Assembly (NCBI GenBank): GCA_030633145.1
Contig: DAOVTM010000023.1
Span: 1 to 18,121, forward strand
Direction of reading: 5' to 3'
DNA length: 18,121 nt
Source of the DNA: Desulfobulbaceae bacterium
Lineage (GTDB): Bacteria; Desulfobacterota; Desulfobulbia; Desulfobulbales; Desulfobulbaceae
In this document: positions 1 through 7,222 of the stretch, in pieces
Layout: the number at the start of each line of letters is the position of its first letter
Position numbering within the stretch: position 1 is the first letter of the stretch
Translations under genes and position numbers: made by a program
The notes under the pieces: generated by a model
What the model was told of the DNA's origin: nothing
The model's database searches: none
What the model saw: only the letters and a program-made list of their open reading frames with translations

Positions 1-125
1 ATTGCTCGTTACCCGTAGAAGCCTATTAGACTGTACTTTATGACACATGCACAATTTTAACTGAGAAAAAGAGGGATTTTTCCCGATCTCTGATGGTGGT
101 GAGTAAAGTCTGTAGCTGTAAAACA
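1..125. other. Intergenic or upstream gene tail, no gene called
   Basis: No convincing gene is visible in this stretch. The plus-strand frames open at base 1 all close within about 42 bases, so at most the last few codons of an upstream plus-strand gene could be here. A short GGGA/TCCC hairpin with a T-rich loop lies near 70-81. It is too weak to call. Confidence 0.4.
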
Positions 126-146
126 AGGGCAGGTAAAACCTGCCCT
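126..146 (-). terminator. Intrinsic terminator of the sqr-DUF1641 operon
   Basis: The sequence shows a perfect hairpin: GGGCAGG at 127-133, a TAAAA loop at 134-138 and CCTGCCC at 139-145, extended by an A-T pair at 126/146. Read on the minus strand, the stem is followed by TGTTTTA, a moderately U-rich tail. It lies about 40 bases beyond the DUF1641 stop codon, as expected for an operon terminator. Confidence 0.7.
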
Positions 147-183
147 GTCGCTGTGTTATATAGGAAATCTGAAAGATGCCGAA

Positions 184-942
184 TCAGGCGGCTTTTTTCG
201 AGCTGATATCGCATCCCCCAGAAGCCGGGTTCTCTTTCAGGGCAGGCATAATGGTGGACAGCTCAATGAGTACCCCCAGCCCTTCCTGAACCTCGGGTCG
301 CTTGAGGGCTGCCATCATACCAAAGATACCGCGCACCGGCTTTGTGCTTGCGAAATCAATCTCCTTCAACCTGGTGCCGACCCGTTCAGTCACTCCGATC
401 ATCTGTTCAAAGGCATCAAAGACCCCTCGCTGCTTAAGGCATTCCAGCCGTTCCACCAGGTCGTTAAAGGCCAGTACTGACAAGGCACCCGCATCATCTT
501 TCATCTCCATGAGGGAACCGAGCATCTTCAGGGCATCGCCCATATTACCCATATTGACAACCAGCTGTTTGAGCAGTTCCTGCAGGTTTTCACCCTCAAA
601 CCCTTGCAGGGTGGTCTGCAGTTGGATTACCAGTTCCTTGAAGATGTCCTTGGACATGGGTTCAAAGTCCCGTTTGAATTCCATGGCCCGATCCAGGGTC
701 TTGATGGCCTGGGTAATATTTTTACTGGATGACAGGGTCTGGCCGATCATCTCGCCCACCTCTTCCAACTCTACCCGCTTGTCCAGACCGCTTAAACGGG
801 AAATGGACTCAATCACCATGGAGTTAATCAACGGTTCCAGATCCTGCTTCAGTTCCAGATAGGGGCGGATGGCCTGCTTGGCCTCCCGAACCTCCTCGGT
901 CAGTGCGTCCAGGCGTTCCAGAATTTTTTCTTCATTGGTCAT
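184..942 (-). CDS. DUF1641 protein, SQR partner
   Basis: This is a 252-residue cytoplasmic protein without signal peptide or membrane segments. It is largely helical and acidic, and its first 30 residues look like a short coiled coil. The pattern matches DUF1641: a helical N-terminal half rich in Leu/Met/Glu, and a C-terminal GIFGMMAALKRPEVQEGLG segment near residues 205-223, which is the family's best-conserved stretch. DUF1641 genes are commonly found beside SQR-type flavoproteins or formate-dehydrogenase genes; their biochemical role is not established. Here the gene lies 21 bases downstream of sqr on the same strand, so co-transcription is very likely. An AGGAG ribosome site precedes the ATG by about 10 bases. 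A role as an SQR accessory or anchoring subunit is inference from context. Confidence 0.85.
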   Translation of the reverse strand: MTNEEKILERLDALTEEVREAKQAIRPYLELKQDLEPLINSMVIESISRLSGLDKRVELEEVGEMIGQTLSSSKNITQAIKTLDRAMEFKRDFEPMSKDIFKELVIQLQTTLQGFEGENLQELLKQLVVNMGNMGDALKMLGSLMEMKDDAGALSVLAFNDLVERLECLKQRGVFDAFEQMIGVTERVGTRLKEIDFASTKPVRGIFGMMAALKRPEVQEGLGVLIELSTIMPALKENPASGGCDISSKKAA

Positions 943-963
943 AATCTTGTATCTCCTTTCAGT

Positions 964-2193
964 CTAATCCTGAACTTTGCCTGCCAGTGACATCTGCGCT
1001 TCAAGGGGCATCTCCTCTCCGGTGACCAGTTTGTTCCAATAGACCCACTTGAACATCATCTTGCCCCAGTGGTTGGCCTTGGATTCACCGAGCAGGGAAA
1101 ATGGTCCCAGGCCGGGCAGGGGGAATTTACCCGGCAGCGGCTCATATTCGTAGTTGAAGTCGATGAGGGCAGCCTTGTCAAAGCCGGTCTCGATAAAGCA
1201 GTTGGCATGACCGTCATAGTCTTCCCGCAGCTCTTCGTCGTTAATCTCTCGCATAAAGTTTTCAACCATGATCTCAGCGGAGAAGTGAGCCACGGAACCG
1301 GCCTTGGAGGTAGGCAGAGTGCCGGTATCACCAAGGACAAACATGTTTTCATGCTGTTCCGCCTTGAGGGTGTGGTTGTTGGTCTTGACATAGCCTATCT
1401 CATCCATGGCGACCTTGGACTTAACCAGGTAGCGGGCTCCTACATTGGGCGGGATGGATACCAGGAGGTCAAATTCAATCTCGTCTCCAGCTCCAGAGAC
1501 GATCTTATTAGCCTTGCAGTCAACCTCTGCCAGATCATAACTCGCAGTGACCTTAATGTTTTTCTCTTCAATGAGCTTGGAAAAAAAGGCGGATGCCTTG
1601 GGCTTGGTAAAGGCACCGGGCAGAGGGGTCACCAGATGGATTTCAACCTGGTCTCGTAAACCCTTTTCCGTGAAATAGGAGTCACAGAGATAGACAAATT
1701 CCAGGGGAGCGACCGGACATTTGAAGGGGAACTCAGCAATATTGAGGACGATTTTTCCCTTGCGAAAGGAACGCATAGCCTTTTCCAGCTGAACTGCTCC
1801 TTCCAGGGTGTAAAAGTCAAAGATATTTTTATACCAGCCGTCCATCATGCCGGGGATCTCCTCCGGGGCAATATCCACACCAGTGGAGACAATGATCTTA
1901 TCGTAGGGATAACTGCCAGCTGTGGTTTCAACCTCCTGCTTATCCGTGTCAACGGCGACGATTTCATCAACAATAAAATCGATCCCCCTGGAGATAAATT
2001 CGCTCCGGCTGCGTACAATATCCTCGGCCTTGTAAACTCCAAATGGAATAAAGAGCAGACCGGGTTGATAGACGTGGCGGTCGTCCTTGTCAATGATCGT
2101 TATAGACCATTCATCACGATCCAGCATTTTACGCAATTTGTTTGCGGCCATGGTTCCTGCACATCCTGCGCCGAGTATTACCAGTTTTTTCAC
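964..2193 (-). CDS. sqr: Sulfide:quinone oxidoreductase (SQR-type flavoprotein)
   Basis: This 409-residue FAD-dependent oxidoreductase is predicted to oxidise sulfide and pass electrons to membrane quinone. The N-terminal dinucleotide fold has GAGCAG at residues 8-13. The SQR signature FKCPVAPLE places a redox cysteine at Cys159. A second conserved cysteine is Cys332 (HANCFIETG), and the FAD-binding VLGDTGTLPTSKAG segment lies near residues 286-300. The third catalytic cysteine of classical type I SQRs, near position 128, is not seen: residues 126-131 are DFYTLE. The C-terminal 40 residues are hydrophobic and aromatic and suit peripheral membrane attachment. The start is GTG at 2193, with GGAGG six bases upstream. 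It heads an operon with the DUF1641 gene and diverges from a kinase pair. The subtype is uncertain; a related flavocytochrome-like or polysulfide-handling enzyme is the main alternative. Confidence 0.88.
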   Translation of the reverse strand: MKKLVILGAGCAGTMAANKLRKMLDRDEWSITIIDKDDRHVYQPGLLFIPFGVYKAEDIVRSRSEFISRGIDFIVDEIVAVDTDKQEVETTAGSYPYDKIIVSTGVDIAPEEIPGMMDGWYKNIFDFYTLEGAVQLEKAMRSFRKGKIVLNIAEFPFKCPVAPLEFVYLCDSYFTEKGLRDQVEIHLVTPLPGAFTKPKASAFFSKLIEEKNIKVTASYDLAEVDCKANKIVSGAGDEIEFDLLVSIPPNVGARYLVKSKVAMDEIGYVKTNNHTLKAEQHENMFVLGDTGTLPTSKAGSVAHFSAEIMVENFMREINDEELREDYDGHANCFIETGFDKAALIDFNYEYEPLPGKFPLPGLGPFSLLGESKANHWGKMMFKWVYWNKLVTGEEMPLEAQMSLAGKVQD

Positions 2194-2220
2194 GATTTAC
2201 CTCCATACATTGTGATTAGG

Positions 2221-2249
2221 CAGGTTGAGCGGTTCATCCGCTCAGGTTG
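2221..2249 (-). promoter_or_regulatory. sqr leader hairpin nested in CAGGTTG direct repeats
   Basis: A perfect 7-bp hairpin, TGAGCGG (2226-2232) with loop TTCAT and CCGCTCA (2238-2244), lies 33-51 bases upstream of the sqr GTG. It is flanked and overlapped by two identical CAGGTTG heptamers at 2221-2227 and 2243-2249, exactly 22 bp apart, about two helical turns. This could be an operator for a dimeric regulator or an RNA element in the sqr leader. No U-tract follows the hairpin on the minus strand, so it is not a simple terminator. Function is inferred from position and symmetry only. Confidence 0.45.
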
Positions 2250-2331
2250 CCCGACATTGTCTTACAAAGGACTGTGTACCACAATGTGACGAGACGGTCA
2301 ATAACATTACCACTAAGTGGGATTTTTTTCT

Positions 2332-2360
2332 TTGACATTCATTTTCAGGAGTGGTGTAAT
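2332..2360 (+). promoter_or_regulatory. Sigma70-type promoter of the sensor kinase operon
   Basis: A -35 box TTGACA (2332-2337, 6/6) and a -10 box TGTAAT (2355-2360, 5/6) are separated by exactly 17 bases. Transcription would begin near 2367, about 45 bases before the chosen kinase start. Its position rules against initiation at the upstream in-frame GTG at 2317. Confidence 0.7.
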
Positions 2361-2412
2361 TCAATATAAGAGAATCTTTTACATATTCTTCGCCTTCCTG
2401 CACCGAGAGACA

Positions 2413-4092
2413 ATGAACATGAAAATGCGGCAACAGCTCCCGACAATAGCCCCAGGAATTTTTTATGTTTTCCAATGGTTACTCACTCTTTGTCTCCTTC
2501 TTCATGCGGCAAATTGCCATGCACAGCCGGAAAACCGATCAAACCAGAATCCGGATGATCTCCCAGATACCCTGATCTTGTCAGCATCGGAACTTGACTA
2601 CCCGCCCTTTTCCATTGTCCGTTCTGATGGTGTTGTGGATGGCTTTTCTGTGCAACTGCTGCAAAAGGTTATCCATGAAATGGGACGGGAGGTTAGTTTT
2701 AAGACAGGAGCCTGGAGCGAGCTGAAGAAAGATCTTGCCCAAGGACGCATTGATGTGCTGCCCCTTGTATCCTACAGTCTGGAGCGGGACGCAGTCTATG
2801 ACTTTTCCACCCCTTATTTAGTCATGCACGGGGCAGTCTTTACCCGTGCCAAAGGAACAATCATCGACAGTTTAAACGATCTCCAGGACAAAGAGGTCAT
2901 TGTCATGCGGGGCGATACCGCCCATGAATACGCAGTGCAAGTGCAACTAACCAACCATCTCATCTTGGTGGACACCTTTGCCGATGCCTTTACCCTGCTG
3001 GCAGCGGGGAAGCATGATGCCGTTCTCGCCCAGGAGCTGATGGGTCTGCAGCTTATCAAACAGCTTGATCTCTCAGATATTGTCACGGTCTGTAGCTCCT
3101 TGGACAAGGAAGTTCAACTGAGGCCAAGCTCAATGGCAACCCATGGATTTGAGCAAAAATTCTGCTTTGCCGTTCAGGAGGGAAACAAGAAGTTGCTGGC
3201 AGCCTTAAACGAAGCCCTGGCAATCGTCATTGCCAGGGGAGACTATGACAAACTTTATACGACCTGGTTTGCACCGATCCTGCCGCCCTTGCCTGTGCCG
3301 CTGCTGGACAAGGTAAAACTTGTCGCCAAGGCTGGATTGCCCATCCTCCTGGTGACACTTATTTTTGGACTGGTATTTCTGCGAAGGCAGGTCAGAGTCA
3401 AAACCCGTTACCTCCGGCTTGAGATTGAAGAACGCAAAAAGGCGGAGAAACAGTTGGAACTATCCCTGGCAGAAAAAGAGGTGATGCTGCGTGAGATTCA
3501 CCATCGGGTGAAAAATAATCTCCAGGTTATCTCCAGTCTCCTCAACATGCAGATTCGCTCCATGAAAGACCACCCTGGCATCGAGGCCCTGCAAGAGAGC
3601 CGGAGCCGGGTAAGCATCATGGCCACCATCCATGAAAAAATGTACCAGTCCAAAGACCTGGCCAACATCTCTTTTAATACCTATGTGGCATCATTTGCCC
3701 AAAACTGTTTATCCCTGTATGGGGCATCGGCGCAAAAAATTACCTTTGTCCTGGAGGAGAGTGATATTACCATGGGGGTGGGACAGGCCATTTCCTGCGG
3801 CTTGATTATTAATGAATTACTTATTAATTCCCTGAAATACGCCTTTCCAGATAACAGATGCGGCACTATCACGGTATCACTGCGTGAAGCCGGTAATGAT
3901 ATGCTGGAGTTACGGGTGGGGGATGATGGAATCGGACTCCCGAAAAACATTGAACTTGAAAAGGTTCAATCACTTGGGCTACACTTGGTCTATATCTTGG
4001 CTGAAGATCAGCTGGACGGTACTATTGAGCTGAATAGAGAGGGGGGTACCCGGTTTCAAATTATATTTCACAGCCCCGCTCATGCTTACTGA
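2413..4092 (+). CDS. Sensor histidine kinase, periplasmic SBP_bac_3 domain plus HisKA_2 core
   Basis: This is a 559-residue inner-membrane sensor. A signal peptide with a hydrophobic core at residues 16-33 probably ends near Ala37. Residues about 48-285 form an amino-acid-binding-protein-like (SBP_bac_3) sensor, with YPPFSIV near its start and FSTPYL in the middle. One transmembrane helix lies near residues 303-325, followed by a short coiled coil. The kinase core is HisKA_2: EIHHRVKNNLQVISSLL around residues 361-377, with His364 the likely phosphoacceptor. The ATPase lobe shows N-box INELLINSLKYAF, DDGIG and SLGLHLV. The frame is open back to GTG 2317, but a strong promoter lies inside that extension; ATG 2413 or 2419 follows GAGAGA and gives a normal signal peptide. 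The ligand is unknown, plausibly an amino acid or other small polar solute. It is followed by a hybrid kinase 24 bases downstream, probably in the same operon. Confidence 0.9.
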   Translation: MNMKMRQQLPTIAPGIFYVFQWLLTLCLLLHAANCHAQPENRSNQNPDDLPDTLILSASELDYPPFSIVRSDGVVDGFSVQLLQKVIHEMGREVSFKTGAWSELKKDLAQGRIDVLPLVSYSLERDAVYDFSTPYLVMHGAVFTRAKGTIIDSLNDLQDKEVIVMRGDTAHEYAVQVQLTNHLILVDTFADAFTLLAAGKHDAVLAQELMGLQLIKQLDLSDIVTVCSSLDKEVQLRPSSMATHGFEQKFCFAVQEGNKKLLAALNEALAIVIARGDYDKLYTTWFAPILPPLPVPLLDKVKLVAKAGLPILLVTLIFGLVFLRRQVRVKTRYLRLEIEERKKAEKQLELSLAEKEVMLREIHHRVKNNLQVISSLLNMQIRSMKDHPGIEALQESRSRVSIMATIHEKMYQSKDLANISFNTYVASFAQNCLSLYGASAQKITFVLEESDITMGVGQAISCGLIINELLINSLKYAFPDNRCGTITVSLREAGNDMLELRVGDDGIGLPKNIELEKVQSLGLHLVYILAEDQLDGTIELNREGGTRFQIIFHSPAHAY

Positions 4093-4116
4093 GGAAAGGT
4101 TCAAGAGGAAATATTC

Positions 4117-6105
4117 ATGGCCGCAAGCACCATACTTATTGTCGAAGACGAGAGGATCATTGCTGAAGATCTTAAAAAAAGACTGGAAGACCTGGACTAT
4201 GAGATAAGTAATATTGTCAACAGCGGTACCAAGGCCATTACAGCGGCAGAGAGGGATAAGCCTGATCTTATTCTGATGGATATTATACTCAAGGGTGGCA
4301 TGGACGGCATCGAAGCCGCCAAAATTATCCACACAACAAATCAGATACCGGTTGTTTATCTTACGGCCTATTCTGATGACGAGATATTGGATCGGGCCGG
4401 TAAAACCGGTTCTTCCGGCTATCTGGTCAAACCATTCAGAGATCGGGAACTCCATGCCACCATCAAGATGGCACTTGCCAAACATGCCCTGGAAGGAGAA
4501 GTCAAAGAGGCAAGAGACTGGTTTTACTCAACTCTTAAATGTATTGGAGACGGAGTTATCGTCACTGATCAGAATGGGATTGTCACCTTTTTAAACACCG
4601 TTGCCACTGAATTGACAGGATGGAAGCTGGAGGATGCCTGTGGAAGGCCAATCGATGAAGTCTTTCATCTTGACAGGATTGTACTGTTGGAAAATAATCA
4701 TCCGGATGGGGTGCAGGGTTTTTTTTCCGCATTAAAGGAGAAGCAGATTGCCGAGTATGCAATCCCGACCAGCAATGGAGAGACAAAATATCTCTGTGGC
4801 AGCCTGCTGAACAGGGACAATACTCTCCTTGAGATTGAGAATTCAGTAGCTGCAGTACATACTTCCCAGGGTGATAGAGCTGGATCAGTTGTGGTTTTTC
4901 GCGATATAACAGCGCAAAAAAAGGCGGAGCAGGAAAAATTACAACTCCAGCATCAACTTCGTCACGCGCAAAAGGTTGAAGCCATTGGCACCATGGCCGG
5001 AGGGATTGCCCATGATTTCAACAATATCCTGTCTGCTATTCTTGGTTATGCGGATCTTGCTAAAATGACTCTTGCGGAACCCGCTCACACCCGGGATAAC
5101 ATAAACCAGGTGATCAAAGCCGGTCACCGAGCAAGAGACCTGATTCGGCAGATTTTATCCTTCAGCCGGATGGCGAATACTGTGTCAGGTCATGCCCCGC
5201 TTGATATAGGCCCTATTATCAGAGAGGTGGTCACGTTTCAGCGTTCAGTCATTCCGGCTACCATTAAGATCATAACGGATATTGACCCGGACTGCGGTCT
5301 GATTAATGCCGACCCTACCCAGATCCACCAGGTTGTCATGAATCTCTGCACCAACGCGGCACAGGAAATGGAGGAACAGGGCGGTACGCTCAAGGTTGTT
5401 CTTGCGCAAACAGAACTTGGGGCGGAGGACTTGCCCGCAGAGGGAGGTTTTGCTTCGGGAGTGTACTGCAAACTGTCTGTTATTGATACCGGTTCCGGCC
5501 TGACCCAGGAACTGATTGACAAGATTTTTGACCCCTATTTTACCACCAAGGAGGTCGGCAAAGGCTCTGGTATGGGGTTGTCCGTGGTGCAGGGAATAGT
5601 TAAGGCTCATGGCAGTTTTATTAAGGTTGAGAGCAAACTGGAAAAGGGAACCAGTTTTGATGTCTTTTTTCCGCTCGTCGAGGCAGCAGCGGATGAAAAG
5701 AAGAGTAAAACAGATCCGCAGGTGGTACCCACAGGCACGGAAAGAATCCTTTTTGTCGATGATGAATCCATGCTGGTAAATGTCGGTAAGGCCATGCTGG
5801 AGAGGATTGGCTATACTGTGACCGCCCAAACAGACAGTCGTGCTGCCCTGAGGCTCTTCAAGGATGATCCAGCCAGGTTTGATCTTGTTATTACCGATCA
5901 GGCCATGCCCTATCTCTCTGGAGTCGAGCTGGCCGGGCAGTTCCTGTTGCTGCGGCCTGACCTTCCGATTATTCTCTGTACCGGTTTCAGTGCTTCCGTC
6001 AACGAGCGGCAGGCCAAAAGAATCGGCATTAAAGAGTATGCCCTCAAGCCTGTCAGATTTGATACCCTTGCCGGGTTGGTGAGAAAGGTGCTGGATGGGA
6101 GTTAG
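4117..6105 (+). CDS. Hybrid kinase: REC-PAS-HisKA-HATPase-REC
   Basis: This 662-residue protein has no membrane segments and is probably cytoplasmic. An N-terminal receiver (residues 4-120) carries acidic residues Glu10/Asp11, phosphoacceptor Asp55, Thr83 and Lys105. A PAS domain (about 133-270) follows, then a short coiled coil. The HisKA dimerisation domain has GIAHDFNNILSAILGY with His299. The ATPase domain shows the N-box DPTQIHQVVMNLCTNAAQE, DTGSGL and GKGSGMGLSVVQGIVKAHG. A second receiver (about 544-662) carries phosphoacceptor Asp594 in LVITDQAMP and ends in KPV. No DNA-binding or enzymatic output domain is present. An AGAGGAAA ribosome site precedes the ATG. The first receiver is well placed to accept phosphate from the upstream membrane kinase and control this protein's own kinase activity (inference). 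The final target must be encoded elsewhere or be a protein partner. Confidence 0.93.
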   Translation: MAASTILIVEDERIIAEDLKKRLEDLDYEISNIVNSGTKAITAAERDKPDLILMDIILKGGMDGIEAAKIIHTTNQIPVVYLTAYSDDEILDRAGKTGSSGYLVKPFRDRELHATIKMALAKHALEGEVKEARDWFYSTLKCIGDGVIVTDQNGIVTFLNTVATELTGWKLEDACGRPIDEVFHLDRIVLLENNHPDGVQGFFSALKEKQIAEYAIPTSNGETKYLCGSLLNRDNTLLEIENSVAAVHTSQGDRAGSVVVFRDITAQKKAEQEKLQLQHQLRHAQKVEAIGTMAGGIAHDFNNILSAILGYADLAKMTLAEPAHTRDNINQVIKAGHRARDLIRQILSFSRMANTVSGHAPLDIGPIIREVVTFQRSVIPATIKIITDIDPDCGLINADPTQIHQVVMNLCTNAAQEMEEQGGTLKVVLAQTELGAEDLPAEGGFASGVYCKLSVIDTGSGLTQELIDKIFDPYFTTKEVGKGSGMGLSVVQGIVKAHGSFIKVESKLEKGTSFDVFFPLVEAAADEKKSKTDPQVVPTGTERILFVDDESMLVNVGKAMLERIGYTVTAQTDSRAALRLFKDDPARFDLVITDQAMPYLSGVELAGQFLLLRPDLPIILCTGFSASVNERQAKRIGIKEYALKPVRFDTLAGLVRKVLDGS

Positions 6106-6135
6106 TTGCACTATCCGTGAATGGGTTGTAAAATG

Positions 6136-6151
6136 TGGCTACCAACTTAAG
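6136..6151 (+). repeat. Left terminal inverted repeat of the IS remnant
   Basis: TGGCTACCAACTTAAG at 6136-6151 is the exact 16-base reverse complement of 6998-7013. The match extends weakly outward, with GTAAA just outside both ends. The minus-strand transposase stop codon (6147-6149) lies within this repeat, as is common at insertion-sequence ends. Confidence 0.75.
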
Positions 6152-6830
6152 CCGCAACAGTTTGTATAATCAATGGGTTAGGTGCGGCTCCTTTTTTGCG
6201 TATACGGGGAAGAGGCAAAGCACCTGTTCTTTTAAGTAACCACTCGAAGAGATCAGGCAATTGCTCACCGTATAATCGTTCAGCCGGGGTGCTGCCATCC
6301 CACCGCCGTGTGTCATAATTGTGGACAACGGTCAAAGCACTCAGCCTTTTGTTGCTCAATCCTCGACCATTGCGGTAGCACTGAGACAGCATCCCATTTC
6401 TACCCTCAACAGCCGATGAAGCACGGTGAAAGTTATTGCTGACCCACTCTCCCCAGCTACGCCAGTGTTTCAAATTCGCTTGCGACATTGTCTGAGTTAT
6501 TGGATGAACTGCATAAACAGCCTGTGCCTTATGCCAGGATTTTTTATACAGGTTTTTCATTTCAGGGTTCTTTGTTTTTTGAAATTGATGGTGCCAGTAA
6601 ATAACCGGCAGAAGTATATACAGTAACCAATGCTTCTGGCTATCCGGCAGTTTGAACTCTGATAAATTCTCGGTTGTCCAAACCCACCATGCATCAACTA
6701 CACTGGCTAAGTCTTCAAACTGTCGTCTGAATTTACCAACAATATCCTTGTTGTCATGCACAGATTGCTCCTGTGCTATTTGTTCAAAATGGATAGCTCC
6801 TTCTTCCAGTTGATTCTCGACCTGCTGCGA
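6147..6830 (-). pseudogene. Transposase C-terminal remnant (DUF6399-like)
   Basis: The open frame encodes about 228 residues, and its central part (HRASSAVEGRNGMLSQ, then VVHNYDTRRWDGSTPAERL and LPDLFEWLLKR) resembles the C-terminal domain of DUF6399-type transposase-like proteins. Those proteins are normally much longer, so the N-terminal half is missing. The frame stays protein-like upstream of the GTG at 6761 (translating QLEEGAIHFEQIAQEQS) until a stop at 6831-6833. That indicates truncation of a longer gene, not a real start at 6761. By chance AGGAG sits six bases before that GTG, so a 204-residue product is conceivable. The family assignment is from memory of conserved motifs. Confidence 0.7.
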
Positions 6831-6861
6831 TTATATCACGTTTTTTTCTTTGTGTACTTTC

Positions 6862-7013
6862 TGGCTACCAACTTTAGCCGGGACATTTTTTAACCTCCTC
6901 TCGTTCCTACGCTCCAGGTAAGCGAGCCTGCGAGACTCCGTCTGTGGGAACCAGGGGGCAATATGAGTTATCTGGTTGAATTTGCGATTTGTCCCGCCTT
7001 AAGTTGGTAGCCA
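6862..7013. mobile_element. MITE-like 152-bp unit sharing the IS ends
   Basis: The left end TGGCTACCAACTTTAGCC starting at 6862 and the right end ending at 7013 are inverted repeats. They match over about 25 bases with a few mismatches, including the inner GGGACA. ACTTT occurs directly outside both sides (6856-6860 and 7014-7018) and could be a target duplication. No gene lies inside. The interior instead holds a degraded copy of the GTTCCCACGCTCC-type palindrome. This looks like a non-autonomous derivative mobilised by the related transposase (inference). Confidence 0.55.
6903..6952. repeat. Degraded GTTCCCACGCTCC-type palindromic repeat
   Basis: GTTCCTACGCTCC at 6903-6915 and GTGGGAACC at 6944-6952 are the two arms of the same palindrome that occurs intact at 14002-14023. 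Here they are separated by about 28 bases and carry a C-to-T change in the left arm. Confidence 0.45.
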
Positions 7014-7157
7014 ACTTTACGAATTACTTGACGAGAAGTTGAGTGAATAATGGTAAAGTAACGGAGTTTCAGGCGCAAACTCACTGTAGTTCTTTTTATG
7101 CACAGCTTTTGCCAGAATTGTTCTTCTTTCTTTATGGGCAATCAGAAAAAAAATTAA

Positions 7158-7197
7158 TTGACCCTTATCAGATAAAGCATATCATGTAGTATATCAT
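7158..7197 (+). promoter_or_regulatory. Promoter and possible operator for the Uma2 gene
   Basis: A TTGACC -35 box (7158-7163) and a TATCAT -10 box (7180-7185) are separated by 16 bases. The spacer contains a small palindrome, TTATC-A-GATAA (7166-7176). ATATCAT is repeated at 7179-7185 and 7191-7197. Such symmetry around a promoter could bind a repressor, but this is inference. Confidence 0.5.
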
Positions 7198-7222
7198 TTA
7201 CATATTTTTCCAAGGGCGAAAA

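Larger units (their letters stand above)
6136..7013. mobile_element. Degenerate insertion sequence remnant with nested short element
   Basis: This 878-bp segment is bounded by perfect 16-bp inverted repeats (6136-6151 and 6998-7013). It contains a 5'-truncated transposase on the minus strand and a third, internal copy of the end sequence at 6862 in the same orientation as the left end. It is too short for a complete element with a full transposase. The layout suggests an internally deleted copy, possibly with a short non-autonomous derivative inserted next to or in it. It separates the sensor-kinase operon from the Uma2 gene. Confidence 0.65.

Noticed and set aside
302..862. 186-codon plus-strand frame
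   Set aside because: It is antisense to the DUF1641 gene, Ser/Arg-rich with no family resemblance, and a codon-usage shadow.
2317..2412. N-terminal extension of the sensor kinase to an in-frame GTG at 2317
   Set aside because: A TTGACA-17-TGTAAT promoter lies inside the extension, and the ATG at 2413 or 2419 gives a standard signal peptide.
5245..6111. 288-codon minus-strand frame
   Set aside because: It is antisense to the well-conserved hybrid kinase and has no recognisable domain or ribosome site.
7021..7050. Short frame translating ELLDEKLSE then stop, directly after the IS end
   Set aside because: It resembles a protein C-terminus cut by the element, but nine codons are too few to support a disrupted gene.
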